A model generated the notes under the pieces. The model was not told where the DNA came from and made no database searches. It saw only the letters and a program-made list of their open reading frames with translations. From Chryseobacterium viscerum (lineage in GTDB: Bacteria; Bacteroidota; Bacteroidia; Flavobacteriales; Weeksellaceae): DNA of 64,000 bases. Each line of letters starts with the position of its first letter. The stretch's first letter is position 1. The DNA lies in the NCBI RefSeq assembly GCF_025949665.1, contig NZ_JAPDFT010000001.1:2790001-2854000 (forward strand). The letters are read 5' to 3'. This document shows, in pieces, positions 55,603 through 64,000 of the stretch. A program made the translations under genes and the position numbers.

Positions 55603-55664
55603 CGCAGATCAAACAGATTACGCAGATTCTTCCTCAAACATCTGTGTAATCTGTGAAATCAGTG
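55603..55664. repeat. Imperfect 25-bp inverted repeat
   Basis: CGCAGATCAAACAGATTACGCAGAT (25 bases, core AGATTACGCAGAT at 55615-55627) pairs with 55640-55664 (core ATCTGTGTAATCT) around a 12-base loop. No T run; no adjacent stop codon. Probably a dispersed hairpin repeat. The rest of 55483-55924 is AT-rich with no gene seen. Confidence 0.7.
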
Positions 55665-55924
55665 GGAGATTAAAATAATTTAGAAAACTAATAATAATCA
55701 AATAGTTTCACCAGAACAATTATCGCTTTCTAAGCTGCCTTTATAAAACAGTCTTGAAGGATTAACCTTTTATGTTCAAAGAAAAGCACAGAAATTTAAA
55801 TCATTGAAAATAAGAGCATTTCTTATTTATACCCGTTCTAATTATTGACCTTATCTTAACAAATCATTACCTAATATTAAACTATTTGTTTTATCCTCTT
55901 AAAACTTAGTTAACAATAGACCTT

Positions 55925-55932
55925 TAGTTTTG
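55925..55932 (+). promoter_or_regulatory. -7 element of PhoX-like gene
   Basis: TAGTTTTG, matching TAnnTTTG, 28 bases before the ATG at 55961. Confidence 0.5.
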
Positions 55933-55960
55933 TCTTAATCGAAATTCAAAAAATATAATT

Positions 55961-57439
55961 ATGAAAATTAACCAAACTATTGGAGCTCTATTCCTTGCAG
56001 CTATTGTTTTTCAAGGCTGTAATGATGATAATAATGGGGACTCGAATACCCCTGTCAATGACAAAATCAAACTTGAAAATTTTTCTAAAGAACCGGCTTT
56101 CGTTTATGGAATGCAAGGTTTTGAGAATTTAAATATTACAACCCTAATCTCCAGTTCTGATGTTCTTTCAGGTTCTCCTGATTTTGTTTTTGGAGGTCAG
56201 CCGGACGGAATGGGAATTATGAAAGATCCGAATTCTGACGGCTATCTGATGATCACCAATCATGAGATCAAACAATCGGTATCAAGAGTATATCTGGATA
56301 AAACATTTAAGCCTGTAAAAGGAGAATATATTTTAAATGGAACAGGAGGAATGACAAGGTTATGTTCCGCTACACTGGCAACTCCTGAGACTCATGGTTT
56401 CAGTGCTTTTCTTACTGCCGGAGAATCTGGTGAAGAAAGTATGGTTCATGCTTTGAATCCATTGGCAGCAGTATCTCAGGCATCAGACAAAACAAGAGTA
56501 AAACCAGCATTGGGAAAGGCTTCCATGGAAAATGCAGTTCCGCTTCCTAAGGATGTTTCCAATGGAAAAACTTATATCATCATTGGTGAAGACCAGTCTT
56601 ATTCTTCTTCCCATCAGTCTGCAGGACAATTAATCATGTACGTTGCCGATACACAGGGAGATCTTGATAACGGAAAGTTATATTCTTTAAAAAGAACCAA
56701 CAGCAACTATACTGAAACAGATATGACTAAGGGAAGCAGCTACGATGTAGAATTTGTAGAAATTCCTAACGCTAAAAATCTTACAGGAGCTCAGATTAAC
56801 CAGAAAAACATTGATAATAATGCCATCCGTTTTTCAAGAGTAGAAGACGTAGATTACAGAAAAGGAGCTGGAAAAGGAAGAGAAATTTACTTTACCGCTA
56901 CCGGAGAATCTTCTGACGGTGTGAATCCGAAAGCTGGATTAACCATGTGGGGACGAGTGTACAAACTTGTTTTAAACTCCAATAATATGCTGACAGGAAA
57001 ACTGGAAGTAGTTGCAGAAGGAGATTCCAATCCGGGAAATAATCTGATTAATCCTGATAACTTATGTGTTACTGAAAATTTTGTATACATCCAGGAAGAC
57101 GGAGATTCTTATTACAAAAATGCCAACCACGATTCTTATATATGGCAGCTGAATATTGCTACAAAACAATATAAGCCATGGCTGAACATGAAGCACAACA
57201 GAAATGACACTGCATGGCAGACTGCTTACAACCAGTCCGGAGATCTACAGAAGTTCGGTTCTTGGGAGTTCGGAGCAATGGTTGATATTTCAGACATCAT
57301 CGGAATTCCGAATACATTCTCTGTGAATATCCACTCACACACATGGCAGCTGGATAAATTCAAAAACCCTGATGGTTCCGGAATCAACACCAATAAAGAA
57401 GGTGGACAGATTGTAATCATCAGAAACGTAGAAAAATAG
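55961..57439 (+). CDS. PhoX-like (DUF839) lipoprotein
   Basis: 492 residues. Lipobox FQGC with Cys20. The rest is a PhoX-type beta-propeller: GYLMITNHE near the start, FSRVEDVDYRKGAGKGREIYFTATG, NPDNLCVTENFVYIQEDGD, and IHSHTWQ near the end, corresponding to the metal/phosphate-handling segments of DUF839 proteins. PhoX enzymes are Ca/Fe phosphatases; whether this member is catalytic is uncertain. Followed 65 bases later by a di-haem peroxidase lipoprotein gene, a probable operon. Confidence 0.82.
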   Translation: MKINQTIGALFLAAIVFQGCNDDNNGDSNTPVNDKIKLENFSKEPAFVYGMQGFENLNITTLISSSDVLSGSPDFVFGGQPDGMGIMKDPNSDGYLMITNHEIKQSVSRVYLDKTFKPVKGEYILNGTGGMTRLCSATLATPETHGFSAFLTAGESGEESMVHALNPLAAVSQASDKTRVKPALGKASMENAVPLPKDVSNGKTYIIIGEDQSYSSSHQSAGQLIMYVADTQGDLDNGKLYSLKRTNSNYTETDMTKGSSYDVEFVEIPNAKNLTGAQINQKNIDNNAIRFSRVEDVDYRKGAGKGREIYFTATGESSDGVNPKAGLTMWGRVYKLVLNSNNMLTGKLEVVAEGDSNPGNNLINPDNLCVTENFVYIQEDGDSYYKNANHDSYIWQLNIATKQYKPWLNMKHNRNDTAWQTAYNQSGDLQKFGSWEFGAMVDISDIIGIPNTFSVNIHSHTWQLDKFKNPDGSGINTNKEGGQIVIIRNVEK

Positions 57440-57504
57440 TTTTAATTTCTTCATATCAAATTAAAGTATCAATAGAAAATCTCTGTTGATACTTTTTCAT
57501 ACCT

Positions 57505-59319
57505 ATGCATAAACTTTCAAAATACCCGATACTCCTTTTCTTATACTGTGCAGCAGCACTCTTTACACTCTATCATTGTAAGAATGACAAGCAGCAACCT
57601 GTGTATGAAGACCTTGGCTCTGTAAAAAACAGAATTATCAAAACCAATGATGATTTTGAAAAACAAATCAATGAACTGAAAACCCTGGTTTCAAAAAATT
57701 CTGACGAAAAGCTCCTTCAGGGAAAATTTCAGGATATCAGAAAAACTTATAAAAAAATGGAATGGGCCGTAGAGTACTTTCTGCCCCACTCTGCGAGGTT
57801 TATCAATGGACCTGCCCTTCCTGAAATTGAAATGGATGAACATACAGAAATAGAGCCCGAAGGACTGCAGGTTTTGGAAGAGATGTTCTACCCGTATGAT
57901 AAAGGAAATAAAGATGAGGTGATCAGAATGCTTAATAAGCTCATCAACAAAAGCAATACAATAGAAACCAACTTTCAGGTGATAACTATCAGTAAAGATC
58001 AGGTTTTTGATGCTTTAAGACAGGAAACTTTCAGAATTTCAAGTTTGGGAATTGCAGGTTTTGACACTCCTGTTTCCGGAGTATTTTTACAGGAAATACC
58101 TTCTGCGCTGGAAGGAATCAAGGAAACATTGAAACAAATTGCCACTGACCGGTCGAAAGGCAGGGCATTAAAAAATATCATTGAAGAAATTAATTCAACC
58201 GTTGAAGTTCTGAAAAAAAACACAGACAAAAATACGTTTGACTATGCCAGTTTTATCCCTGATCATTTGAATAAGATCACTACTCTGATGCTGGATTTTA
58301 AAAACCAGGAGAAAATTCCGGATGTTGAGGTAACCACTGCTTTAAACAAAAATGCAGTTACTTTCTTTGCTAAAAATGCTTTTAACCCTAATGCTTTCAC
58401 TCCAGGAAAAGAATATGCATTCTCCGAAGAAAAGGCAGCTCTCGGACACCAGCTTTTTAATGATAAAATCCTTTCCAATAACAATAACCGAAGCTGTGCA
58501 ACCTGTCATAGTCCTGAAAAAGCATTTACTGACGGGCTTGCAAGATCTATATCCCTGGAAAATTCAGAGCTTGCCAGAAACGCTCCTTCTCTCAACTATG
58601 CAGGCTATCAGCACGGTCAGTTTTGGGATATGAGAAAGGATGATCTGGAAGGGCAAAGTTCGGATGTCATCTCCAATAAAGAAGAAATGCATGGTGATCT
58701 GAATGTGATTCTGGCAAAAATTAATCAAGATAAAAACTATCAGGCGGCATTTAAAAAGATTTATCATTCTCCAAAAACGGAAGTGTGGCAGCTTCAGAAT
58801 GTGCTGGCAAGCTATATTCGTTCTTTGTCAAAATTCAATTCTGCTTTTGATGATTATATGAGAGGAAATAAATCAGCAATGACGGATAGCCAAAAACATG
58901 GATTCAATCTTTTTGTTGGAAAAGCCCAATGCGCAATATGCCATTTTATTCCGTTGTTCAATGGTACAGTTCCTCCTAATTTCAAGAAAACCGAACAGGA
59001 GGTTTTAGGTGTGGCAATCAACGGAGAAAACAAAACACTTGACAATGATCCGGGAAGAGGTAAGTTTCATGAAACAGTGCCTTCATTACAGCATTCCTTT
59101 AAAACTCCTACACTTAGAAACATCAATAAAACAGCTCCTTATATGCACAATGGAGGATACAAAACTTTGAAAGAAGTTATGAATTTCTATAACAAAGGCG
59201 GTGGAAAAGGTTTTGGATTTAAAGTAGAAAACCAGACACTGTCTGATACTCCGTTACAGCTTACCGATAAGGAAATAGATGATATTATTGAATTTATGAA
59301 AGCACTGGATGATCGATAA
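57505..59319 (+). CDS. Di-haem cytochrome c peroxidase lipoprotein with N-terminal imelysin-like domain
   Basis: 604 residues. Lipobox-like LYHC (Cys25). Residues about 40-265 are helical and resemble imelysin-type proteins (ARFINGPALPEIEMDEHTEIEPEGLQVLEEMFYP). Residues about 300-604 are a MauG/CcpA-type peroxidase with two haem sites, CATCH (331-335) and CAICH (476-480), and the usual HNGGYKTLKEVMNFYNKGG. Haem c attachment requires periplasmic location, in line with the lipid anchor. Role could be peroxide removal or oxidative modification of a partner. Confidence 0.88.
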   Translation: MHKLSKYPILLFLYCAAALFTLYHCKNDKQQPVYEDLGSVKNRIIKTNDDFEKQINELKTLVSKNSDEKLLQGKFQDIRKTYKKMEWAVEYFLPHSARFINGPALPEIEMDEHTEIEPEGLQVLEEMFYPYDKGNKDEVIRMLNKLINKSNTIETNFQVITISKDQVFDALRQETFRISSLGIAGFDTPVSGVFLQEIPSALEGIKETLKQIATDRSKGRALKNIIEEINSTVEVLKKNTDKNTFDYASFIPDHLNKITTLMLDFKNQEKIPDVEVTTALNKNAVTFFAKNAFNPNAFTPGKEYAFSEEKAALGHQLFNDKILSNNNNRSCATCHSPEKAFTDGLARSISLENSELARNAPSLNYAGYQHGQFWDMRKDDLEGQSSDVISNKEEMHGDLNVILAKINQDKNYQAAFKKIYHSPKTEVWQLQNVLASYIRSLSKFNSAFDDYMRGNKSAMTDSQKHGFNLFVGKAQCAICHFIPLFNGTVPPNFKKTEQEVLGVAINGENKTLDNDPGRGKFHETVPSLQHSFKTPTLRNINKTAPYMHNGGYKTLKEVMNFYNKGGGKGFGFKVENQTLSDTPLQLTDKEIDDIIEFMKALDDR

Positions 59320-59351
59320 AGCCATTTAGAGACACACAAAATAAAAAAATT

Positions 59352-59390
59352 AAAACTCCTGAGGATCATCTGTTCAGGAGTTTTTTTATT
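59352..59390 (+). terminator. Terminator of peroxidase gene
   Basis: 11-bp stem AAAACTCCTGA / TCAGGAGTTTT, 11-nt loop, T run. Confidence 0.88.
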
Positions 59391-59527
59391 GGAAATTCTG
59401 AAAAAAGGCAGAAAGACTATCTGAGTCATTTCATTATTCAGTTTTATAAGGTACAAAGTCCATAAAAACATTAGATTAAATCAATGTTATACTCTGTTAA
59501 AAACTTTTTTACAACAATAAATATCAT

Positions 59528-59535
59528 TAATTTTG
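59528..59535 (+). promoter_or_regulatory. -7 element of DUF5686 gene
   Basis: TAATTTTG, matching TAnnTTTG, 15 bases before the ATG at 59551. Confidence 0.5.
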
Positions 59536-59550
59536 ACGTAGTTTTTTTAC

Positions 59551-61950
59551 ATGAAAAGGGAATTACTGTTATTATTTTTTCTGCTTAGCTTTTTGGGGTA
59601 TTCACAATCAAAGATTAAAATTGTGGATGACGCCAGTCAGAAACCTGTTATTAATGCAAAAGTATCCTGTGACAATTCCATCATTGGATACACTAATGAG
59701 CAGGGCGTTTTGGAATTTAAAACAGGATGTAAAAACATTGATATTGATGCCGATTCTTACCAGAAAGAAACCATATCAGTTGAAAGCAGCATGGAAATTT
59801 CCCTGCTCAAAAAAATTTCAAAAACCACCAGTATTGAAGCTGTAGTTATTGAAGATAAAAGTGATCCCAGAGCTTTGGAAATTCTGAAAAAAGTAAATAA
59901 ACTGTTTAACGAAAACTCTCCAAAAAGTTTAGGCTCTTATTCTTACAAATCTTACGAAAAAATTTCCCTGGACATTGATGAGGACAGCCTTTCCCAGTTT
60001 AATCAGTATTTTAATGATTTAAATATTTTCAAGAAAAAAAGGGAAAAAGACTCATTGAATAATATTTCCGCAAGAAAAGTATTTTCGAAAAGTAAACTCT
60101 TTCTCTGGGAAAGAGCCCAGGAGTTTTTATACTCAAAAAAATATGGCGAAAAGATCAATATTCTGGACAACAGAATTTCTGGTCTGAAACAGCCTATCTA
60201 TGAAATGATCGCTCTCCAGCAGAGTAACAGAGATATTGTTCCTGAACAGGTGAAGCCCGAAAACAGAGGACTTTACAGGTTCTTTCTTTCGGATACTGTT
60301 ACCCTTGACGGGAGAAAAAACTTTGTAATCCGTTTTCGTGAAGTGAATTACAAAAAACCGGACAGAAAACGAAAGTACAATGGTGCCATTTATATAGATA
60401 CAGAGACCTACGGAATCAAAAAGATTGAAAATTTCAGTAAAAATAAAAATGACGGGATCATCACCAGCACATGGGTATTCTACAATAACAAATGGTTCCT
60501 TGCCCATGAAAAAACCAAGCTTAAAATGGGTAAAATGGCCATGGACGACAAGGAACATACTGATGATAAGAAAGCTAAAAAAAGCTTTGGAACCTATGCT
60601 TTTCTTACCTCAAAATATTTTGATTTCGAAGCTCCCATAGAAGAGAATCCTAAAGATTTCAAAGGGTATACCTTTTCTGTAAAAAATATTGACGGCCATT
60701 CTCTAGACCGTTACAGAACCGAACCTCTTACCGAAAGAGAACAAAATACCTATAAGACCATCGACAGTTTAGGTAAAAAATATAAAATAGACAGCAAAGC
60801 CCAGATTTTATCAGGATTACTGAACGGACAGATCAGAGTAGGTTCAGTAGATTTCGCGGTGGATGAAATTGTCAATTATAACTCTTATGAAGGCTTCAGA
60901 TTAGGTTTAAAAGCCAAGCTTAATGAAAATTTCAATCCTTATTTTTCGCCGGATTATTATTTTGCATACGGTGTAAAAGACAGAAGATGGAAATACGGAA
61001 TGGGACTCGATATGAAAACCTCGTTGGAAAAAAATTCAATTTTCAGATTTGAGGTGTATGATGACGTAACAGCATCAGGAGAATTCAACAGAAAACTCTG
61101 GAACTTCAAAATGAGAACGATGAATTTCGGGAATAACCTGAATAATGATAAATATTTTCACTTCAAAGGAGCTTCTTTATCATATATGAATGATGTGACC
61201 AACGGTCTTACCCTCGCGCTTGCCGTAAGACGAAATACAGAGGAGGCCGAATTTGATTATCAGTTCAGAGACAGAGGTACTTCATACAGGAATTTTAACA
61301 CCCTTTTTACCTTAAAATATTCTCCGAATTCTACCAATATTATGACTCCTCAGGGAAAATCTCTGATTGACCAGAAATATCCTGAGCTGTATTTTAATTA
61401 TGAACAGAGCTACAAACTGCTGCAAGGGAACTTTAATTATTCCCGCTTTGATGCCCTGTTTGTTCATAATTTCAAGACCCCCATCGGGACCACCGGTTTC
61501 AGATTATATGGAGGTGTTGTTTTGGGTGAAGCTCCAATATGGAAAAACTTTACCATGAACGGACTTGCTTCTCCCGGTAAAGATTTCAATTTCAACCTTA
61601 CATCTTACCTTGGATTTGCTACACTGGAGGGAGGAAAATATTATAATGATAAGTTTATAGCCTATTACTTCACTCACAAGCTGCCATTGTATTTTAAGAG
61701 TTTCGGACACAATGTTTCCAGCTTTGATTTTGTTCTGAGAGGAACTATCGGAGATATGAAGCATCCGGAATACCATCAGTTTAAGTTCAGAAAACTGGAC
61801 CACCTTTATCAGGAAGTCGGTTTGGAATGGAACAATTTCCTTTCCAGCTACTTTAACCTGGGCTTATTCTACAGAGTGGGTTATTATGCAACCCCCCACT
61901 TCAAAGAGAACTTTGCCATCCAGTTTAAGCTAAAGTTTCTGGAATTTTAA
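59551..61950 (+). CDS. DUF5686 family outer-membrane protein with carboxypeptidase-regulatory-like domain
   Basis: 799 residues. Signal peptide to about residue 19 (...FLGYSQS). Residues 20-100 are a carboxypeptidase-regulatory-like beta-sandwich (KIKIVDDASQKPVINAKV, TNEQGVLEF). The middle (about 100-430) is the DUF5686 region with RALEILKKVNKLFNENSPKSLGSYSYKSYEK, and the C-terminal half consists of beta strands ending KLKFLEF with a terminal Phe, as in outer-membrane barrels. Function of the family is not established. Single gene with its own promoter. Confidence 0.9.
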   Translation: MKRELLLLFFLLSFLGYSQSKIKIVDDASQKPVINAKVSCDNSIIGYTNEQGVLEFKTGCKNIDIDADSYQKETISVESSMEISLLKKISKTTSIEAVVIEDKSDPRALEILKKVNKLFNENSPKSLGSYSYKSYEKISLDIDEDSLSQFNQYFNDLNIFKKKREKDSLNNISARKVFSKSKLFLWERAQEFLYSKKYGEKINILDNRISGLKQPIYEMIALQQSNRDIVPEQVKPENRGLYRFFLSDTVTLDGRKNFVIRFREVNYKKPDRKRKYNGAIYIDTETYGIKKIENFSKNKNDGIITSTWVFYNNKWFLAHEKTKLKMGKMAMDDKEHTDDKKAKKSFGTYAFLTSKYFDFEAPIEENPKDFKGYTFSVKNIDGHSLDRYRTEPLTEREQNTYKTIDSLGKKYKIDSKAQILSGLLNGQIRVGSVDFAVDEIVNYNSYEGFRLGLKAKLNENFNPYFSPDYYFAYGVKDRRWKYGMGLDMKTSLEKNSIFRFEVYDDVTASGEFNRKLWNFKMRTMNFGNNLNNDKYFHFKGASLSYMNDVTNGLTLALAVRRNTEEAEFDYQFRDRGTSYRNFNTLFTLKYSPNSTNIMTPQGKSLIDQKYPELYFNYEQSYKLLQGNFNYSRFDALFVHNFKTPIGTTGFRLYGGVVLGEAPIWKNFTMNGLASPGKDFNFNLTSYLGFATLEGGKYYNDKFIAYYFTHKLPLYFKSFGHNVSSFDFVLRGTIGDMKHPEYHQFKFRKLDHLYQEVGLEWNNFLSSYFNLGLFYRVGYYATPHFKENFAIQFKLKFLEF

Positions 61951-61973
61951 TATTTCCGATCTTTACAGCAAAA

Positions 61974-62022
61974 ATTTTACATTTTACATTTTACATTTTA
62001 CATTTTACATTATACATTATAC
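61974..62022. repeat. Seven-unit heptanucleotide tandem repeat
   Basis: ATTTTAC repeated five times (61974-62008) then ATTATAC twice (62009-62022), ending 10 bases before the ATG of a small gene. The repeat replaces the usual promoter region, so unit number could change spacing and expression. Confidence 0.92.
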
Positions 62023-62032
62023 AAAAAATATC

Positions 62033-62269
62033 ATGCAGAAAATCGAAATCAAAGCAGAACAGTTTTTTGAATTATTAAAATTAAAAGACACTTCAATGTG
62101 GGCCATTTTCTCACAGATGATGGACGGAAATGAAAAGGAAATCATCTTTTTAGATAATGAAGACAAGATTCTTTTTAATTATATTCTGCCTTCTACACCG
62201 GAAAAACTGGAGGAAGACAGAAAAGAGTTTTCAAAACAGTTTTCAGAAAAATTGACTAACTTCAATTAA
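62033..62269 (+). CDS. Small acidic protein of unknown function (78 aa)
   Basis: Soluble, mixed alpha/beta, no signal peptide or membrane segment; begins MQKIEIKAEQFFELLKL. Family not recognised. Ends 8 bases before the M28 peptidase start, so both probably share a transcript whose leader contains the heptamer repeat. Confidence 0.7.
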   Translation: MQKIEIKAEQFFELLKLKDTSMWAIFSQMMDGNEKEIIFLDNEDKILFNYILPSTPEKLEEDRKEFSKQFSEKLTNFN

Positions 62270-62277
62270 AAATTTTG

Positions 62278-63747
62278 ATGAATAAAAATTATGTTTTTTC
62301 TCTGCTAAGTCTCTTCCTGTTTACCATTGGAAATGCTCAGAATTATAAAAAGCCTTTGGTTTCCGCCATCAAAGAATCTGATCTCCGTACCGATATGTAT
62401 CAGCTTGCAGCAGACCAATTCTGGGGCCGTGAAGCAGGAACTCTGGATGAACTGAAAGTTTCTATGTGGCTTGCTGACAAAGCCAAAGAAGCCGGAATGA
62501 AGCCTGCCGGAGATAACGGAACTTTTTTTCAGTTTTTTGATATGTACAGGCATCAGGTTATTCCGCAAAGCAGCCTGAAAATTGGAGAGAATAGTTTGAA
62601 GCTATGGAAAGATTTCCTGGTAGCAGAACCTGTGAACGCTTCTATAGATGCTGAAATAGTGTATGCCGGAAACACAGAACCTGAAGATCTGGCAAAATTA
62701 AATATCAGTGGTAAAGTACTTGCCGTAAATGCTTCCGACAAAAATATATCAAAAGATATGACTCTTTTTGTAAGAAGATATCCTGGATTTGTAAAGAATA
62801 AATATTATGACAAAGCTTTTCAGCTGGGAGCTAAAGCCATTATTTTCATTACGGATGATATTTCCGAACAAAGCTGGGTAGAAGTGCTGCCTCAAATGAC
62901 AAGAGGAAGCTACGGTGTGGAAGGATTAAGAGAAAAAATCACGAATAATATTCCTGTTCTATGGATCAAAAGAGAAAATGCCGGCTGGGTAAAAAACAAT
63001 CCTAAAGCATCTCTGAACCTGATCACTGAAAGTTACAAATATCCATCCGTTAATATTATCGGGAAAATAGAAGGTACAGATCCTGTTCTTAAAAACGAAT
63101 ATGTTTTGCTAAGCGGGCATCAGGATCATGACGGCATCAGACATCCCGTAAAGAATGACACCATCTACAATGGTGCTGATGATAATGCAAGTACCTGTGT
63201 TGCTATGCTGGCAATGGCGAGAGCTTATAAAAAACAGCCGGGAAAAAGAAGTATCCTGTTTGTTTTCCATGGAGCTGAAGAGAGAGGATTACTAGGTTCA
63301 AGATGGCATGCAGCTCATCCGGTTGTTCCGAAAGAGAAAATCGTAGCTGTTCTGAACGGTGATATGATCGGGAGAAATGACAATAATGAAGCAGCTTTAT
63401 TAGGAGGAAATGCTCCTCACAAAAACTCTGAAGAGCTTGTAAAAATGGCTGAAGATGCCAATAACGAGAGTACAAAATTCAAATACCTGAAGGATTGGGA
63501 TTCTCCGAGCCATGCTGAGTATTTCTATTTCAGAAGTGATCACCTTCCTTATGCTAAAATTGGAATTCCTGCAATATTTTTCACCAGTGTGCTGCATGAC
63601 CAGTATCATACACCACAGGATGAATCTGAAAACATCAATTACAAAAAGCTTTATAAAATGACCGAATGGATGTACAGAACATCCTGGAAGGTAGCTAACG
63701 AAGCAGAACGTCCAAAAGTAATTTCAAATTTTTCGCTTGAAAGATAA
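62278..63747 (+). CDS. Exported M28 family metallopeptidase
   Basis: 489 residues. Signal peptide MNKNYVFSLLSLFLFTIGNAQ. An inserted PA domain at about 110-250. Zinc peptidase motifs in order: His in SGHQDHDG, Asp in GADDNAS, GAEERGLLGS with the catalytic Glu and a ligand Glu, Asp in NGDMIGRN, and His in DQYHTPQDE: a complete di-zinc aminopeptidase site. Likely removes N-terminal residues from peptides in the periplasm. The ATG at 62278 is preferred to the TTG directly before it. Confidence 0.93.
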   Translation: MNKNYVFSLLSLFLFTIGNAQNYKKPLVSAIKESDLRTDMYQLAADQFWGREAGTLDELKVSMWLADKAKEAGMKPAGDNGTFFQFFDMYRHQVIPQSSLKIGENSLKLWKDFLVAEPVNASIDAEIVYAGNTEPEDLAKLNISGKVLAVNASDKNISKDMTLFVRRYPGFVKNKYYDKAFQLGAKAIIFITDDISEQSWVEVLPQMTRGSYGVEGLREKITNNIPVLWIKRENAGWVKNNPKASLNLITESYKYPSVNIIGKIEGTDPVLKNEYVLLSGHQDHDGIRHPVKNDTIYNGADDNASTCVAMLAMARAYKKQPGKRSILFVFHGAEERGLLGSRWHAAHPVVPKEKIVAVLNGDMIGRNDNNEAALLGGNAPHKNSEELVKMAEDANNESTKFKYLKDWDSPSHAEYFYFRSDHLPYAKIGIPAIFFTSVLHDQYHTPQDESENINYKKLYKMTEWMYRTSWKVANEAERPKVISNFSLER

Positions 63748-63752
63748 AAAAT

Positions 63753-63784
63753 AAAAAAGCTTCACAGATTGTGAAGCTTTTTTT
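63753..63784. terminator. Bidirectional terminator after M28 peptidase gene
   Basis: 13-bp stem AAAAAAGCTTCAC / GTGAAGCTTTTTT, 5-nt loop, T runs on both strands; shared with the convergent gene at the right edge. Confidence 0.93.
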
Positions 63785-63863
63785 CATCATTGTGTTTTTA
63801 GAATCTGCGAAAATAATATCTGTTATTGTTCTTTTGCCTTGAAGCAAATGAAATATTTCTCTT

Positions 63864-64000
63864 TTAAATAAGAAGATTCATCAGAGAAGGGTCATTGTTC
63901 AGATAGTTGACAAAAAAATCATATTGTTTCATTTTATCAATCAAAGGGGTGAAATCTTTGTTTTGCTTCAGAGCAATTCCCACTACTGCAATTCCTTTTT
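63864..64000 (-). CDS. 3' end of probable threonine dehydratase (runs off right edge)
   Basis: Minus-strand frame open from the window edge to the TAA at 63864-63866, 45 residues: KGIAVVGIALKQNKDF..., then PLIDKMKQYDFFVNYLN and a final PSLMNLLI. The pattern G-hydrophobic-x-L, PLI-x-x-M, YLN-x-x-P-x-L-x-x-LI fits the C-terminal ACT-like end of short-form threonine dehydratase (IlvA). Only the tail is visible, so the call is tentative. Confidence 0.55.
   Translation of the reverse strand, partial: KGIAVVGIALKQNKDFTPLIDKMKQYDFFVNYLNNDPSLMNLLI

Overview
The window looks like chromosomal DNA of a Chryseobacterium-like bacterium (Bacteroidota, Flavobacteriia, Weeksellaceae). The base composition is AT-rich. 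Start sites are preceded by the Bacteroidota sigma-ABfA type promoter (-33 TTTG, about 19-23 bases, -7 TAnnTTTG) and A-rich leaders rather than strong Shine-Dalgarno sites. Several secreted proteins carry a type IX secretion system (T9SS) sorting tail, and DUF5686, OmpP1/FadL and delta-60-repeat families are present. The assignment rests on family recognition only. I saw no rRNA, tRNA, CRISPR array, insertion sequence or prophage.

Layout. 1-2835: 5' part of a large modular surface protein (minus), running off the left edge. 3182-7849: replicative DNA polymerase fused to an exonuclease (minus). 8253-13089: tandem pair of T9SS-exported subtilases whose 3' halves and terminators are near-copies. 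13165-18525: fused 2-oxoacid dehydrogenase E1, bestrophin-like channel, serine hydrolase and a secreted unknown. 18561-20407: Lrp/AsnC regulator divergent from a Cys/Met-metabolism PLP enzyme. 20615-23688: glycosyltransferase, SDR oxidoreductase and AraC regulator. 23758-27185: THUMP-domain RNA methyltransferase with a small downstream gene duplicated together with the methyltransferase 3' end, then a SAM methyltransferase and a ZIP transporter. 27244-29783: OmpP1/FadL-like porin and a WG/GFR-rich lipoprotein, divergent from proS. 31522-36278: DUF937-OmpA protein, Nramp transporter, grpE, dnaJ. 36328-42955: delta-60-repeat T9SS protein, DUF808 membrane protein, TPR protein, serine hydrolase, lipoprotein hydrolase, DedA. 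43042-47404: prfB, small membrane protein, FAD oxidoreductase and an unusual AAA ATPase. 47521-50025: ABC exporter and a membrane protein. 50068-52536: four-gene stress operon (ECF sigma, zinc anti-sigma, RclC-like protein, MsrAB). 52809-63747: alaS, PhoX-like lipoprotein, imelysin/cytochrome c peroxidase lipoprotein, DUF5686 outer-membrane protein, a 78-aa protein and an M28 peptidase. The right edge holds the 3' end of a probable threonine dehydratase gene (minus).

Most of the window is housekeeping and cell-envelope functions. The best candidates for a less-described system are the ECF sigma / HxxxCxxC anti-sigma / RclC-like / membrane-anchored MsrAB operon, read as a self-contained response to oxidised methionine outside the cytoplasm, and the AAA ATPase with an IF2N-like N-terminus and altered Walker A, Walker B and second-region-of-homology residues. 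Also notable are gene conversion between the tandem subtilases, a promoter buried in a terminator that predicts a leaderless E1 mRNA, a dyad over the Nramp promoter start, and dispersed intergenic hairpin repeats.
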